Of a DNA stretch of 34,045 bases, positions 16,829-24,894 are shown one piece after another (position 1 is the stretch's first letter; each line of letters opens with the position of its first letter). The notes below the pieces were generated by a model. It was given only the letters and a program-made list of their open reading frames with translations. It did not search any database and was not told the origin of the DNA. The position numbers were made by a program, and so were the translations under genes. This stretch comes from an uncultured Pelagibacteraceae bacterium (lineage in GTDB: Bacteria > Pseudomonadota > Alphaproteobacteria > Pelagibacterales > Pelagibacteraceae), in the NCBI GenBank assembly GCA_902589765.1, contig CACIUF010000008.1, positions 1 to 34,045 on the forward strand, in the 5' to 3' direction.

Positions 16829-17519
16829 TTATAATCTTTAACTTTTTTTCTATTCTTATTTCTTTTGAATTTAGTCTACATCTATAAGCAAGAAAATTAA
16901 CACCAGCTTTTTTCGCAATAAGATAGTTTTTATAATATTCTTCATCAATATCTTTCGCAATTTTAAAATTTTCCATATTTTGTATTTGAACTAAGAAGAT
17001 CAAATATGATTTATAACCTTTTTTTATGGCATCAATAAGGGTAAGAAGATGTTTTGAACCTCTTGTAGTAATTGCATCAGGAAATTCGGCAGTTTTTTTC
17101 TCTCTAAAAAGAGTTACATTTTTAACCTCAATAAAGGTTTTTTGCTTTTTTTTTTCTATCAAAAAATCAAACCTAGTTTCTTTGTTGTAAAAAACTTCTG
17201 ACTTTATGCTATCATTGTTTTTTAATTCATTTATTAAATTAGCATTTAGTCCATGTTCAACAATTTTGTTGGCCATGTGAGTATTTACACCAACTAAATT
17301 ATTCTTGGCCTTAATCAATTCTAAACCATATTTAAGTTTTCTTTTTGGATTATCATTTTTGAGTAAGAAGACTTCATTTCCTTCATCAAGCAGACCTTTC
17401 ATTGAGCCTGTATTTGGACAATGGGCTGTAACAACTTCTTTATTTATTTTTACATCTACAAAAAAACGTTTATATCTTTTGATTAATTTGCCTTTTATTA
17501 AAGACTTGGTAAATTCCAT
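16821..17519 (-). CDS. sfsA: SfsA family protein (sugar fermentation stimulation protein homolog)
   Basis: Family members share VTAHCPNTGSMKGLLDEG, ANKIVEHGL, TRFDFLIE and FIEVKNVTLF followed by AEFPDAITTRGSKHL, all present. The SfsA fold contains an OB-like N-terminal domain and a nuclease-like core with D/E-x-K residues (FDFLIE...FIEVK), suggesting nucleic-acid binding, but its cellular role is poorly known. I prefer the ATG at 17519 (232 aa); a TTG two codons upstream is in frame. It heads the long minus-strand run, and a perfect TATAAT lies seven bases before the ATG. Confidence 0.92.
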   Translation of the reverse strand: MEFTKSLIKGKLIKRYKRFFVDVKINKEVVTAHCPNTGSMKGLLDEGNEVFLLKNDNPKRKLKYGLELIKAKNNLVGVNTHMANKIVEHGLNANLINELKNNDSIKSEVFYNKETRFDFLIEKKKQKTFIEVKNVTLFREKKTAEFPDAITTRGSKHLLTLIDAIKKGYKSYLIFLVQIQNMENFKIAKDIDEEYYKNYLIAKKAGVNFLAYRCRLNSKEIRIEKKLKIINE

Positions 17520-17537
17520 ATTCAAATTATAAATAAT
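17520..17537. promoter_or_regulatory. Minimal 18-base divergent spacer between sfsA and cinA with -10 boxes
   Basis: Reading the minus strand, TATAAT (17531 to 17526) is a perfect -10 box ending six bases before the sfsA ATG at 17519, so transcription would start at or next to the start codon. A -35 would have to lie inside cinA, where I see only poor matches (such as TTGTAT with a 16-base spacer). On the plus strand TATAAA occupies 17528-17533, overlapping the same bases, but is too close to the cinA ATG to serve it well. Confidence 0.45.
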
Positions 17538-18287
17538 ATGACAAAAAATACAAAAGTTAATGCTGCTATATTAATTATTGGAAATGAAATTCTTTCAGGC
17601 AGGACTCAAGATACAAATACAAGTACTTTAGCTGTTTGGCTAAATTCACTTGGTGTGCAGGTAAATGAAGTTAGAGTGATACCAGATACAAAAAAAATTA
17701 TAATTGAAAATTTGAATGTCTTAAGAAAAAAAAATGATTACGTCTTTACAACTGGTGGTATTGGTCCAACACATGATGATATTACCGCTGAGTCTGTTTC
17801 TGAAGCTTTTGGATTAAAATACGAAATTCATCCGGAAGCTTTTAAAATTTTAGAAAGTTATTATAAGCCAGGAGAATTTAATGAAGGTAGACAAAAAATG
17901 GTCTGGATGCCACAGAATGCAAAATTAATTTTAAATCCAACGAGTGGGGCACCAGGATTTAGTGTTGAGAATGTGTTTTGTTTACCAGGTGTCCCATCAA
18001 TATTAAAATCAATGTTAGGTAGTTTGAAACAAAAAATTGTAGGTGGTGATCCAATACTGAGCCATACCATAAGTTTAAGAACTGTAGAGAGTGAAATTGC
18101 AAATTCTTTATCAAAAGTTCAAGATCAAAATAAAGATGTTGAAATTGGAAGCTATCCATTTTTCCATGCTGGAAAACTTGGTGTATCCATAGTTCTTAGA
18201 TCTGAGCAGCAATCAAAAATCGATACTTGTAATGCTCAGATTTTAGATTTTATAAAAGAAAAAAAAATTGAAATAGTAGATCGATAA
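17538..18287 (+). CDS. CinA N-terminal domain protein (MoaB/Mog-like fold)
   Basis: The 249-residue protein matches the COG1058 half of CinA: AAILIIGNEILSGRTQDTN, then VFTTGGIGPTHDDIT (the nucleotide/molybdopterin-like loop) and CLPGVPSILKSML. In other bacteria this domain has ADP-ribose pyrophosphatase activity and is often fused to a C-terminal NMN deamidase (PncC); that second domain is absent, as in many alphaproteobacteria, where the gene sits beside sfsA and map as here. The function is inferred as nucleotide-sugar or pyridine-nucleotide cleanup, not molybdopterin synthesis. The next gene begins on the base after its stop. Confidence 0.88.
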   Translation: MTKNTKVNAAILIIGNEILSGRTQDTNTSTLAVWLNSLGVQVNEVRVIPDTKKIIIENLNVLRKKNDYVFTTGGIGPTHDDITAESVSEAFGLKYEIHPEAFKILESYYKPGEFNEGRQKMVWMPQNAKLILNPTSGAPGFSVENVFCLPGVPSILKSMLGSLKQKIVGGDPILSHTISLRTVESEIANSLSKVQDQNKDVEIGSYPFFHAGKLGVSIVLRSEQQSKIDTCNAQILDFIKEKKIEIVDR

Positions 18288-18689
18288 ATGCTTTATTTTG
18301 CTTATGGGAGTAATCTTCATCATTTTCAAATGAAAAGAAGATGTAAGGATAGTATTTTTTTAAAGAAAATAAATTTAAACAATTTTAAGTTAACCTTTAG
18401 AAGTAAATATAGAGCGGCAGATATAGAGCCAAAAAAAAATTCAATTGTGCCCGGTGGACTTTTTGAAATATCTAAAAGTGATGAAAAAAAACTTGATGTA
18501 TATGAGGATTTTCCAAATTTATATAAAAAATATTATTTTTTATATTATGGAAAAAAAGTTATGACTTATACAATGACTCACAAAACATCTTTTAGATTTC
18601 CAACTGAAAGATACCTTAATGTTGTAAAAAGGGGTTATAAAGATTGTAAACTTGATCAAAAATATTTGTTAAAAGCTTTATCAAATTGA
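18288..18689 (+). CDS. Gamma-glutamylcyclotransferase-like (AIG2/GGCT fold) protein
   Basis: The N-terminus MLYFAYGSNL contains the family's YGSNL substrate-binding loop (6-10), and LDVYEDFPNLYKKYY supplies the expected catalytic Glu, E73. At 133 aa it is a minimal member. GGCT-like enzymes cyclise gamma-glutamyl groups to 5-oxoproline, acting on gamma-glutamyl amino acids, amines or glutathione; which substrate applies here is unknown. It follows cinA without spacing, so it is probably co-transcribed. Its last nine bases overlap the end of the convergent oxidoreductase gene. Confidence 0.82.
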   Translation: MLYFAYGSNLHHFQMKRRCKDSIFLKKINLNNFKLTFRSKYRAADIEPKKNSIVPGGLFEISKSDEKKLDVYEDFPNLYKKYYFLYYGKKVMTYTMTHKTSFRFPTERYLNVVKRGYKDCKLDQKYLLKALSN

Positions 18690-19640
18690 TGATAACTCGT
18701 TAATTATGAAATGAATTTTTTTTGCATCAAAAAAATTTGGTTTTAATAATTTTTTTTCATTAATACTTTTTTGAAAATTTTTTAGATTTGTTAAGACAGG
18801 ATAAAATCTGAAATCTTTTTTATCATTTATTGGTTTAAAAATAACTTTATTTGATTTTTTCAATATAAATTGGTCACTTAAACTCTCAGTTTTTGAAAAT
18901 AATTCAAAATTATTATTTTTACCGAAAATCTTGATTTGGTGAATAGGTTTTTGTTTGGATTTTAAAGATAAAATTTTAAAATTTACGTAAATAATAAAAT
19001 TTTTTTTAATATTTTTTAATTTAATTTTTATAGAAGAAGGATTCTTTTTTCTATTTTTATACAGTTTTTCAATGACAAAATCACCAAATAAGTCCCCCAA
19101 ATAATATATACTATGACATATGTAATTATAAAAAATACCACCACCTTTATTATGAGAATTTTTCCATGAAGACCTTTTTTGATGAGAAATTTTGATTGTC
19201 CAATTTATTTGAATTTTTTTGATATGAATTTTTTTTAGAATATTTTTTTTAAAAAATTTAAATGCTGCTATTTTGGGGAATTCATAATTCACCATATGAA
19301 ATAATTTTTTATTTTTTAATAAATTGGTAACTTGTATGACTTGTTTGTAAGATTTAGTAACAGGTTTTTCACAAAAAATGTGAATTTTTTTCTTAATAGC
19401 TGTTTTAATTATTTCTAGATGTGTTTCTGGTGGAGAAGATATTATTACTGCATTGATTTTTTTGTTACTAAGCATTTTTTTCCAGTCCGTATATATCTTA
19501 ATTTTATTTATAGTTTTGAAATTACTAGGATTTTTGAAACAAAAAGCAATTGTGTTAAATTCTTTTACTCTTTGAATTACAGTGAAAATAAGTTTATAGC
19601 CAAAATTTTTTCCAATTATTCCTACATTAATTTTTTTCAT
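18681..19640 (-). CDS. Gfo/Idh/MocA-family oxidoreductase, probably sugar-linked
   Basis: An N-terminal Rossmann domain (MKKINVGIIGKNFGYK, then NAVIISSPPETHLEI) and the family's EKP motif at residues 91-93 (IFCEKPVTKSY) identify an NAD(P)-dependent dehydrogenase of the Gfo/Idh/MocA superfamily. The C-terminal half is extremely Lys/Ile/Phe/Asn-rich and poorly conserved; NKGGGIFYNYICHSIYYLGD resembles the substrate-domain GGGxxxDxGxH segment with a changed Asp. Members oxidise or reduce sugars and NDP-sugars. It overlaps the upstream GT2 gene by four bases, so the two form an operon likely acting on a surface glycan. Confidence 0.85.
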   Translation of the reverse strand: MKKINVGIIGKNFGYKLIFTVIQRVKEFNTIAFCFKNPSNFKTINKIKIYTDWKKMLSNKKINAVIISSPPETHLEIIKTAIKKKIHIFCEKPVTKSYKQVIQVTNLLKNKKLFHMVNYEFPKIAAFKFFKKNILKKIHIKKIQINWTIKISHQKRSSWKNSHNKGGGIFYNYICHSIYYLGDLFGDFVIEKLYKNRKKNPSSIKIKLKNIKKNFIIYVNFKILSLKSKQKPIHQIKIFGKNNNFELFSKTESLSDQFILKKSNKVIFKPINDKKDFRFYPVLTNLKNFQKSINEKKLLKPNFFDAKKIHFIINELSSI

Positions 19641-20335
19641 TTTTTAAAAGCAGACATTAGAATGTATAGGTACCATTTAAAATAAAATGGAATTGTATAA
19701 TAACTGAATTTACTTTTACCACTTGTTCTTACTGGCCATTTTTCAGGCAATTCTGTAATTTTATAATTATTTCTATGTGCTTTTGCTAACAATTCTATAC
19801 TAAAAGTAAAACCCTTCTTTGACTCAATTGGGAATTTTTCAACAATTGATTTTGAAAATAATCTAAAGCCGTTGGTTGCATCTTTTGTGGGTAAAGATGT
19901 AAAATTAGTTAATGTAAAAGACACAAACTTCACAATTAACTTTTTTATTAGTGGCGCCCCCTCATAACTTCCACCATCAATAAATCTACTCGCGCAAACT
20001 ATATCATAACCTTCATTAAACTTATTAAACATTTTAGATATTAAATTAAAATTCTTGTGATCATCTGCGGGGTAAAGCAATGTTGCCTTAGATTGAATAT
20101 TCTCAAAACCTGTCTTTATAGCTCCATTAAACCCTTCGTATTTATTTTTTAAACAGATTACTTCAGATTTATTAAATCTTTGATTTATTACATTAAGTGT
20201 GGGATCTTCATCGAAATCATAAATAACTAATATTCTATAATTTATTTCTGAAATTTTAGAAATTTCTTGTAACGTTTTTGAGATATTACCTTCCTCTCTG
20301 AAAACTGGCACTATGATATCTAAATCATATTTCAT
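19637..20335 (-). CDS. Family 2 glycosyltransferase, dolichol-phosphate-mannose-synthase-like
   Basis: The GT-A fold is apparent from IIVPVFREEGNI at the start, LVIYDFDEDPT, NKYEGFNGAIKTGF and the metal-binding acidic pair PADDH (D91, D92). ASRFIDGG and TNGFRLFSK follow the pattern of DPM1/polyprenyl-phosphate sugar transferases. At 232 aa it lacks the C-terminal membrane segments of the GtrB type; only the last 20 residues are hydrophobic/aromatic. The likely role is transfer of a sugar to a lipid carrier or glycan. It is co-transcribed with the oxidoreductase downstream and divergent (56-base gap) from the C-methyltransferase. Confidence 0.88.
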   Translation of the reverse strand: MKYDLDIIVPVFREEGNISKTLQEISKISEINYRILVIYDFDEDPTLNVINQRFNKSEVICLKNKYEGFNGAIKTGFENIQSKATLLYPADDHKNFNLISKMFNKFNEGYDIVCASRFIDGGSYEGAPLIKKLIVKFVSFTLTNFTSLPTKDATNGFRLFSKSIVEKFPIESKKGFTFSIELLAKAHRNNYKITELPEKWPVRTSGKSKFSYYTIPFYFKWYLYILMSAFKK

Positions 20336-20391
20336 TTTAATTTAAATGACTTGTTATTATCTTATATAAAGGTATTTATTATTCAATAGAT

Positions 20392-21648
20392 ATGAGTGTT
20401 TCTGATTTAAAACCTGGTGTTATTTATGAATGTCAGATTTGCAGGTCAAAAAAAATATATGAAATTTTAGATCTTGGACATTCCGGTTTGTGTGACAGCT
20501 TACTCAGGAAAGATGATTTAAATAAATACGAAAAAAGTTATCCACTAAAACTTTTTAAATGTAAAAATTGTCATTTACTTCAAATAAATTACGTCGTGGA
20601 TAATAAAGAGGTCTTTCATTTAGATTATCCGTATAAAAGTGGCATAACAAAAACTCTTAAAGACTTATTACATAGTACCAGTAAATATGCAGTTAAAAAT
20701 TTTGAATTTTCAAAAAACCCTCTGGCTATAGATATAGGATCGAACGATGGTACTCTTCTTGAAGGTTTTAAAAACCAAGGATTCAAAGTTTTAGGTGTTG
20801 AACCAACAAATATAGCTAAATTAGCAAATAAAAAGGGAATCAAAACAATTCAAAAATTTTTTGATACTAAAACTGCTCAATATATAAGAAAAAAATTTCA
20901 GAAAGCCGAGGTAATTACTGGAACAAATATTTTTGCTCATATCAATAAACTTGATAGTTTGATGAAAGGAGTAAAAAGTTTAATAAATATAAAAAATGGA
21001 ATTTTTGTCACCGAGTCTCATTATGCAGTGAATATTTTAGATGAAATGCAATTTGACTCAATTTATCATGAGCATTTAAGATTTTATTTATTAAGGCCTT
21101 TAATTTTTTTATTAAATAAATATGGTTTTAAAGTAATCGATGCATCCCGAATACCAAATTATGCAGGCTCTATAAGAGTCACAGCAACTCTTAATAAAAA
21201 CATACAACCAAAAAAAAGTGTAAAAAAGTTAATAAATCAAGAAAAAAAGAGGGGCTTTTATTCCGAAAAAAAATATAAACAATATGCAAATAAAGTAATT
21301 AAGGTAAAAAAAGATTTAACTGAATTACTTTGGAAATTAAGATTAAAAAGAAAAAGAATTGTAGGAGTAGGATGCCCTGGAAGAAGTATAACTTTATTAG
21401 CTTATTGTAATATAACTAGTCAATTGATTGATTATATCGCTGAGCAAAGTAGTTCATTAAAGTTAAATATGTTTACCCCAAGCACACATATAAAAATTAT
21501 AGATGAAAAATATATGATAAAGTATCAACCAGATTATGCACTTATTTTATCTTGGCATTATGGAAAAAATGTGATGAAAAATTTAAGAAATAAAGGTTAT
21601 AAAGGTAAGTTTATTATGCCGTTACCGAAACCTCGAATTATTAATTAA
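20392..21648 (+). CDS. NDP-sugar C-methyltransferase-like protein (zinc-binding, three domains)
   Basis: Three parts are visible. First a zinc-binding N-terminus with C14 and C17 (CQIC) and C57 and C60 (CKNC). Next a SAM methyltransferase core with DIGSNDGTLLEGF (114 on), LGVEPTNIAKLA and the active-site region SIYHEHLRFY. Last, a C-terminal domain with GVGCPGRSITLLAYC and LSWHYGKNVMKNLRNKGYKGKF. This layout (Methyltransf_13/11/14) is that of TylC3-type enzymes that C-methylate dTDP-hexoses, and of related enzymes in O-antigen clusters. At 418 aa it is full length. The sugar is unknown. With the oxidoreductase and GT2 next door it suggests a branched or methylated surface sugar. Confidence 0.85.
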   Translation: MSVSDLKPGVIYECQICRSKKIYEILDLGHSGLCDSLLRKDDLNKYEKSYPLKLFKCKNCHLLQINYVVDNKEVFHLDYPYKSGITKTLKDLLHSTSKYAVKNFEFSKNPLAIDIGSNDGTLLEGFKNQGFKVLGVEPTNIAKLANKKGIKTIQKFFDTKTAQYIRKKFQKAEVITGTNIFAHINKLDSLMKGVKSLINIKNGIFVTESHYAVNILDEMQFDSIYHEHLRFYLLRPLIFLLNKYGFKVIDASRIPNYAGSIRVTATLNKNIQPKKSVKKLINQEKKRGFYSEKKYKQYANKVIKVKKDLTELLWKLRLKRKRIVGVGCPGRSITLLAYCNITSQLIDYIAEQSSSLKLNMFTPSTHIKIIDEKYMIKYQPDYALILSWHYGKNVMKNLRNKGYKGKFIMPLPKPRIIN

Positions 21649-21675
21649 ACACAATAATAAAATTTATTTCGTATA

Positions 21676-23145
21676 ATGGAATTAAGTAAAAAAAAAGAGA
21701 TCATCTTATATATTATACTTAGCTTTTTTTTTGCAATAACAGTTCAGCAATTTCCACTTTTTAAAGGTAACTCGTTGCATCTGCTTCATGCCATAAAAGA
21801 TTTTGAGTTTAATAAGTTGCAAAATGACTGGATAGCTAATCAAACTAATCATTTACCATTTTTTACTATGTTTAATCATTATTTGATTAAATTTTTTTCA
21901 CTTAAAATATTATATTTTGTTCATTTTATATTATTATTATTATGTTCCTTTTTTTTATTTTTAATTTGTAAAACTCATTTCAAAAAACTTTCAAATGTTT
22001 ATTTATCTATAATTTGGTTTGCGCTATTTTTAATCATTTATCACGAAAATAGTTTGTTTGGTGGTGTTGCGGGTCAAGATATTATCAATGAGGGTTATCA
22101 ACCTGCAAGTTTTGGTGTACTTTTTTTTATTGGTATTTATTTTTTCCTTAAAAAAAAAAATTTATTTGCAGTTTTTTTTATTTGTTTAGCGGCAACTTTT
22201 CACCCCACTTATACACTTCATTCAGGATTTTTGATAAGTGGAATTTTAATTTATCTTATTTTTAGAAAAGAATTTAAAGAATTTTTTAAAGTCTTAATCT
22301 TTTATATCATTTTAATTTTACCAATAACGATCTATGTAATTTATAATTTCTTACTCATAGAAAGTGATATACTTTTAGAGGGTCAAAAAATTTTATTAAA
22401 TAGAATTCCTCATCATGCAAATATAAATCATTGGTTTTCTAATAAAGATCTATTATCTGTTATTACTTATTCAATTTCGTTGCTTATTGTCTATAAAAAC
22501 AAGCGTATATTTTTACCAATATTTATTTTTGGTTTTGTTGCAATTTTTTTATCTGTTGTTGATTATTTTATTTCAAATAATACACTATCACTTGCATTTC
22601 CATGGAGAAGCTCAGTTATTTTAATCCCACTATCAACAACTATTATTTTATCTTTCTTATTATCAAAAATTTCATTAGAAAATAAAACTCTCAAATTAGT
22701 AAGTATTGTTCTTTTTGTTTTATCTTGTTTTTTCTTTTTTATTAAAAATCATTATATTAAAAATTTAAATAAAGATTTTAATAAAAATTTAGAGTTGGTA
22801 AAAAAAATCAATAAAAATTATGACTCTATAGAGAGAATTTTGATTCCTGATAATTTGACATATATAAGAATGAATACTGGTTTACCAATATTTATTGACT
22901 GGAAACACCATGCTTTTAGATATGATGAAATTATTCATTGGAAAGAAAGATTAGATCTTACAAGAAGTTTTTATAAATCCAAAGATTTTGATGATAAAAA
23001 ATTAATTTTAGAGAACATTAATAAAATTGAAAAAGTCACGCATATTCTTTTTTATAAAAAAAATTTTCCTCTAAATTGTGAAAATTTGATTGATGATAAA
23101 AACTTTATATTTGTTAAGAAAAATAGCTGTTTTGGGATCAATTAA
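21676..23145 (+). CDS. Polytopic membrane protein of unknown function, possibly glycan-related
   Basis: No family is recognised with certainty. The first 370 residues contain about ten hydrophobic stretches (for example 9-25, 78-97, 108-122, 139-156, 161-180, 185-197, 207-226, 277-305, 320-335, 345-360). A soluble C-terminal domain of about 125 residues follows with VKKINKNYDSIERILIPDNL, IRMNTGLPIFIDWKHHAFRY and IIHWKERLDL. This arrangement of many membrane spans plus a C-terminal loop referring to charged/aromatic motifs is seen in GT-C-like or uncharacterised membrane proteins of surface-glycan clusters. It starts 27 bases after the C-methyltransferase on the same strand, so co-transcription is likely. 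Its end converges on the phosphorylase gene. Confidence 0.7.
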   Translation: MELSKKKEIILYIILSFFFAITVQQFPLFKGNSLHLLHAIKDFEFNKLQNDWIANQTNHLPFFTMFNHYLIKFFSLKILYFVHFILLLLCSFFLFLICKTHFKKLSNVYLSIIWFALFLIIYHENSLFGGVAGQDIINEGYQPASFGVLFFIGIYFFLKKKNLFAVFFICLAATFHPTYTLHSGFLISGILIYLIFRKEFKEFFKVLIFYIILILPITIYVIYNFLLIESDILLEGQKILLNRIPHHANINHWFSNKDLLSVITYSISLLIVYKNKRIFLPIFIFGFVAIFLSVVDYFISNNTLSLAFPWRSSVILIPLSTTIILSFLLSKISLENKTLKLVSIVLFVLSCFFFFIKNHYIKNLNKDFNKNLELVKKINKNYDSIERILIPDNLTYIRMNTGLPIFIDWKHHAFRYDEIIHWKERLDLTRSFYKSKDFDDKKLILENINKIEKVTHILFYKKNFPLNCENLIDDKNFIFVKKNSCFGIN

Positions 23146-23169
23146 CTTTATAAATTATTTATTATAAAT

Positions 23170-24894
23170 CTATATATTAGATATCCACAGAGTTTCAAAA
23201 GGTTTTAAAAATACAAATTGGTTATTTTTAATTTGTATTTTTGAACCCATTAAATTTCTAATTTTTTGATTGTTTCTTTTAATTTTTATTTTTTGGGCCA
23301 CTGAACTTAAATTTGTAACACACATTATTGTTTGTTTTTTATCTCTACTTATCCTTTTAAATCCAAATACTTTTGATCCAAAATTCATATTTATTCTTTT
23401 TGCATTTGGGTGGAAAGCTTTTTGCTTTCTTCTAATGTTGAGTAAATAACAAATATTTTGATAAAAAATACTTTCTTTAGTTTTATTATTTTTTAGTTTA
23501 TTAATGATATTCTTAAAATTCCATCTATATCTGTTTACGTCTCTATTGTTACCAGTGATAACAAACTTAGTTTCATCATTAGAAGTACCAAAAATAGAAT
23601 TAAAATATATAGCTGGTATTCCTTCAAAAGAAATCATTATAGCATGAGCTGAGATATATCTTTCTAAATAAAATTCACCTTTTTGATCATAATCTGATTT
23701 TTTTAAAGCATCAAAAACTGTGATATTTGCCTCATATACCTTTTTAACTTTATTTTGAACTTTTCTGTAAGAAAATTTTGAGCCATTTTTTTTTAGTCTC
23801 TTTAGAAAATTATTTAATGTTTTTTCATTTAACAATCCCTCTGTTGGTCTCATTCCTATTCCATCATGTGAAGCAATAAAATTTAAATAACAATTTTCAT
23901 TTTTTGTATTTGGAAGATTTTTACTCCACTTATTTAGATATGAACTATTTTCAAATAAAAAAGCATGAATTAATAATGGTGGTAAGGAAAAATTATATAT
24001 CCAATTAGCCTCGTCATTTTTACCAAAATAACTCAAATTTTCTTTTTCAGGTAAATTTGTCTCGGTAATGATCGTAGTTTGTACATTTAGCAGATTAATT
24101 ATATTTCTTAAAAGTTTAATAATTTCATGAGTTTGTTTTAAATTAATACACTTACTTCTATTTTCTTTCCAAAGGTATGCAATAGCGTCTAATCTAAAAA
24201 TAGTAACACCATTATTAATGAGATGAATCATTATTTTGATGAATTGAATTAATACAGATGGATTTCTAAAATTTAAATCAATTTGATCTGGGCTAAATGT
24301 TCGCCAAAGATAATCAGATTTTTTAAAAATTTTTATTTTTTTTAGTAATTTATGATCTCTTGGTCTAACCACTTTAGAAGTGTTAAATTTATTGTTGACT
24401 GTTAAAAAATAATCTTTTCCAGGATTCTTTTTTTTTAAAAAATTTTTAAACCACAAACCTCTTGCTGATGAATGATTAATAACCATATCGGCCATGACAT
24501 CACTTGATTTTGAAACATTCTTTATATCTAACCAATTACCAAGTTTATTCTCAACTTTATAATGATCTTTTACAGCAAAGCCACTATCACTGCTTGAGGG
24601 ATAGAATGGTAAAAAATGAATAGTATTAAAATAATTTTTTAATTTTTTCTTAAAGAAGCCTTGAAATACTCTAATCGATTTCTTTTTCTCAGAATATACA
24701 CTATCACCATAACAGATAACTAAAGTAGTTTTTTCAGAGATATTTTTCTTCTTTTTTGGATTTTTTTTATTAAAATTTTTGATTGTTTGAACAATTTCAT
24801 TCTCAAAGTAATCAATATCTTTTTTAGATAAGATTATTTTGTAAATATTATCTAGTCTAGATCTTATAATTCTCTGATCTTTTTGAGTTAACAT
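23170..24894 (-). CDS. GH13 subfamily 18 phosphorylase, probably glucosylglycerate phosphorylase
   Basis: The four GH13 regions are present: DVMADMVINH (H141), TIFRLDAIAYLWKE (nucleophile D236), TIITETNLPE (acid/base E278) and FIASHDGIGMRP (transition-state D344). ASHDGIG(M/L)RPxEG and the later GIPAIYFNSIFG and NNRDVNRYRW mark subfamily 18, whose members are phosphorylases (sucrose, sucrose-6'-P, glucosylglycerol, glucosylglycerate), not hydrolases. The product is alpha-glucose-1-P. The adjacent gpgS and phosphatase make glucosylglycerate the best guess; sucrose or glucosylglycerol remain possible. It is cytoplasmic, with no signal peptide, 574 aa. Its ATG shares one base with the gpgS stop. 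It is the last gene of the minus-strand operon. Confidence 0.85.
   Translation of the reverse strand: MLTQKDQRIIRSRLDNIYKIILSKKDIDYFENEIVQTIKNFNKKNPKKKKNISEKTTLVICYGDSVYSEKKKSIRVFQGFFKKKLKNYFNTIHFLPFYPSSSDSGFAVKDHYKVENKLGNWLDIKNVSKSSDVMADMVINHSSARGLWFKNFLKKKNPGKDYFLTVNNKFNTSKVVRPRDHKLLKKIKIFKKSDYLWRTFSPDQIDLNFRNPSVLIQFIKIMIHLINNGVTIFRLDAIAYLWKENRSKCINLKQTHEIIKLLRNIINLLNVQTTIITETNLPEKENLSYFGKNDEANWIYNFSLPPLLIHAFLFENSSYLNKWSKNLPNTKNENCYLNFIASHDGIGMRPTEGLLNEKTLNNFLKRLKKNGSKFSYRKVQNKVKKVYEANITVFDALKKSDYDQKGEFYLERYISAHAIMISFEGIPAIYFNSIFGTSNDETKFVITGNNRDVNRYRWNFKNIINKLKNNKTKESIFYQNICYLLNIRRKQKAFHPNAKRINMNFGSKVFGFKRISRDKKQTIMCVTNLSSVAQKIKIKRNNQKIRNLMGSKIQIKNNQFVFLKPFETLWISNI

Noticed and set aside
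23146-23169. AT-rich repeat (TTATAA twice) between convergent membrane-protein and phosphorylase genes as a terminator
   Set aside because: The pairing is short and all A-T, no better than expected by chance in this sequence.
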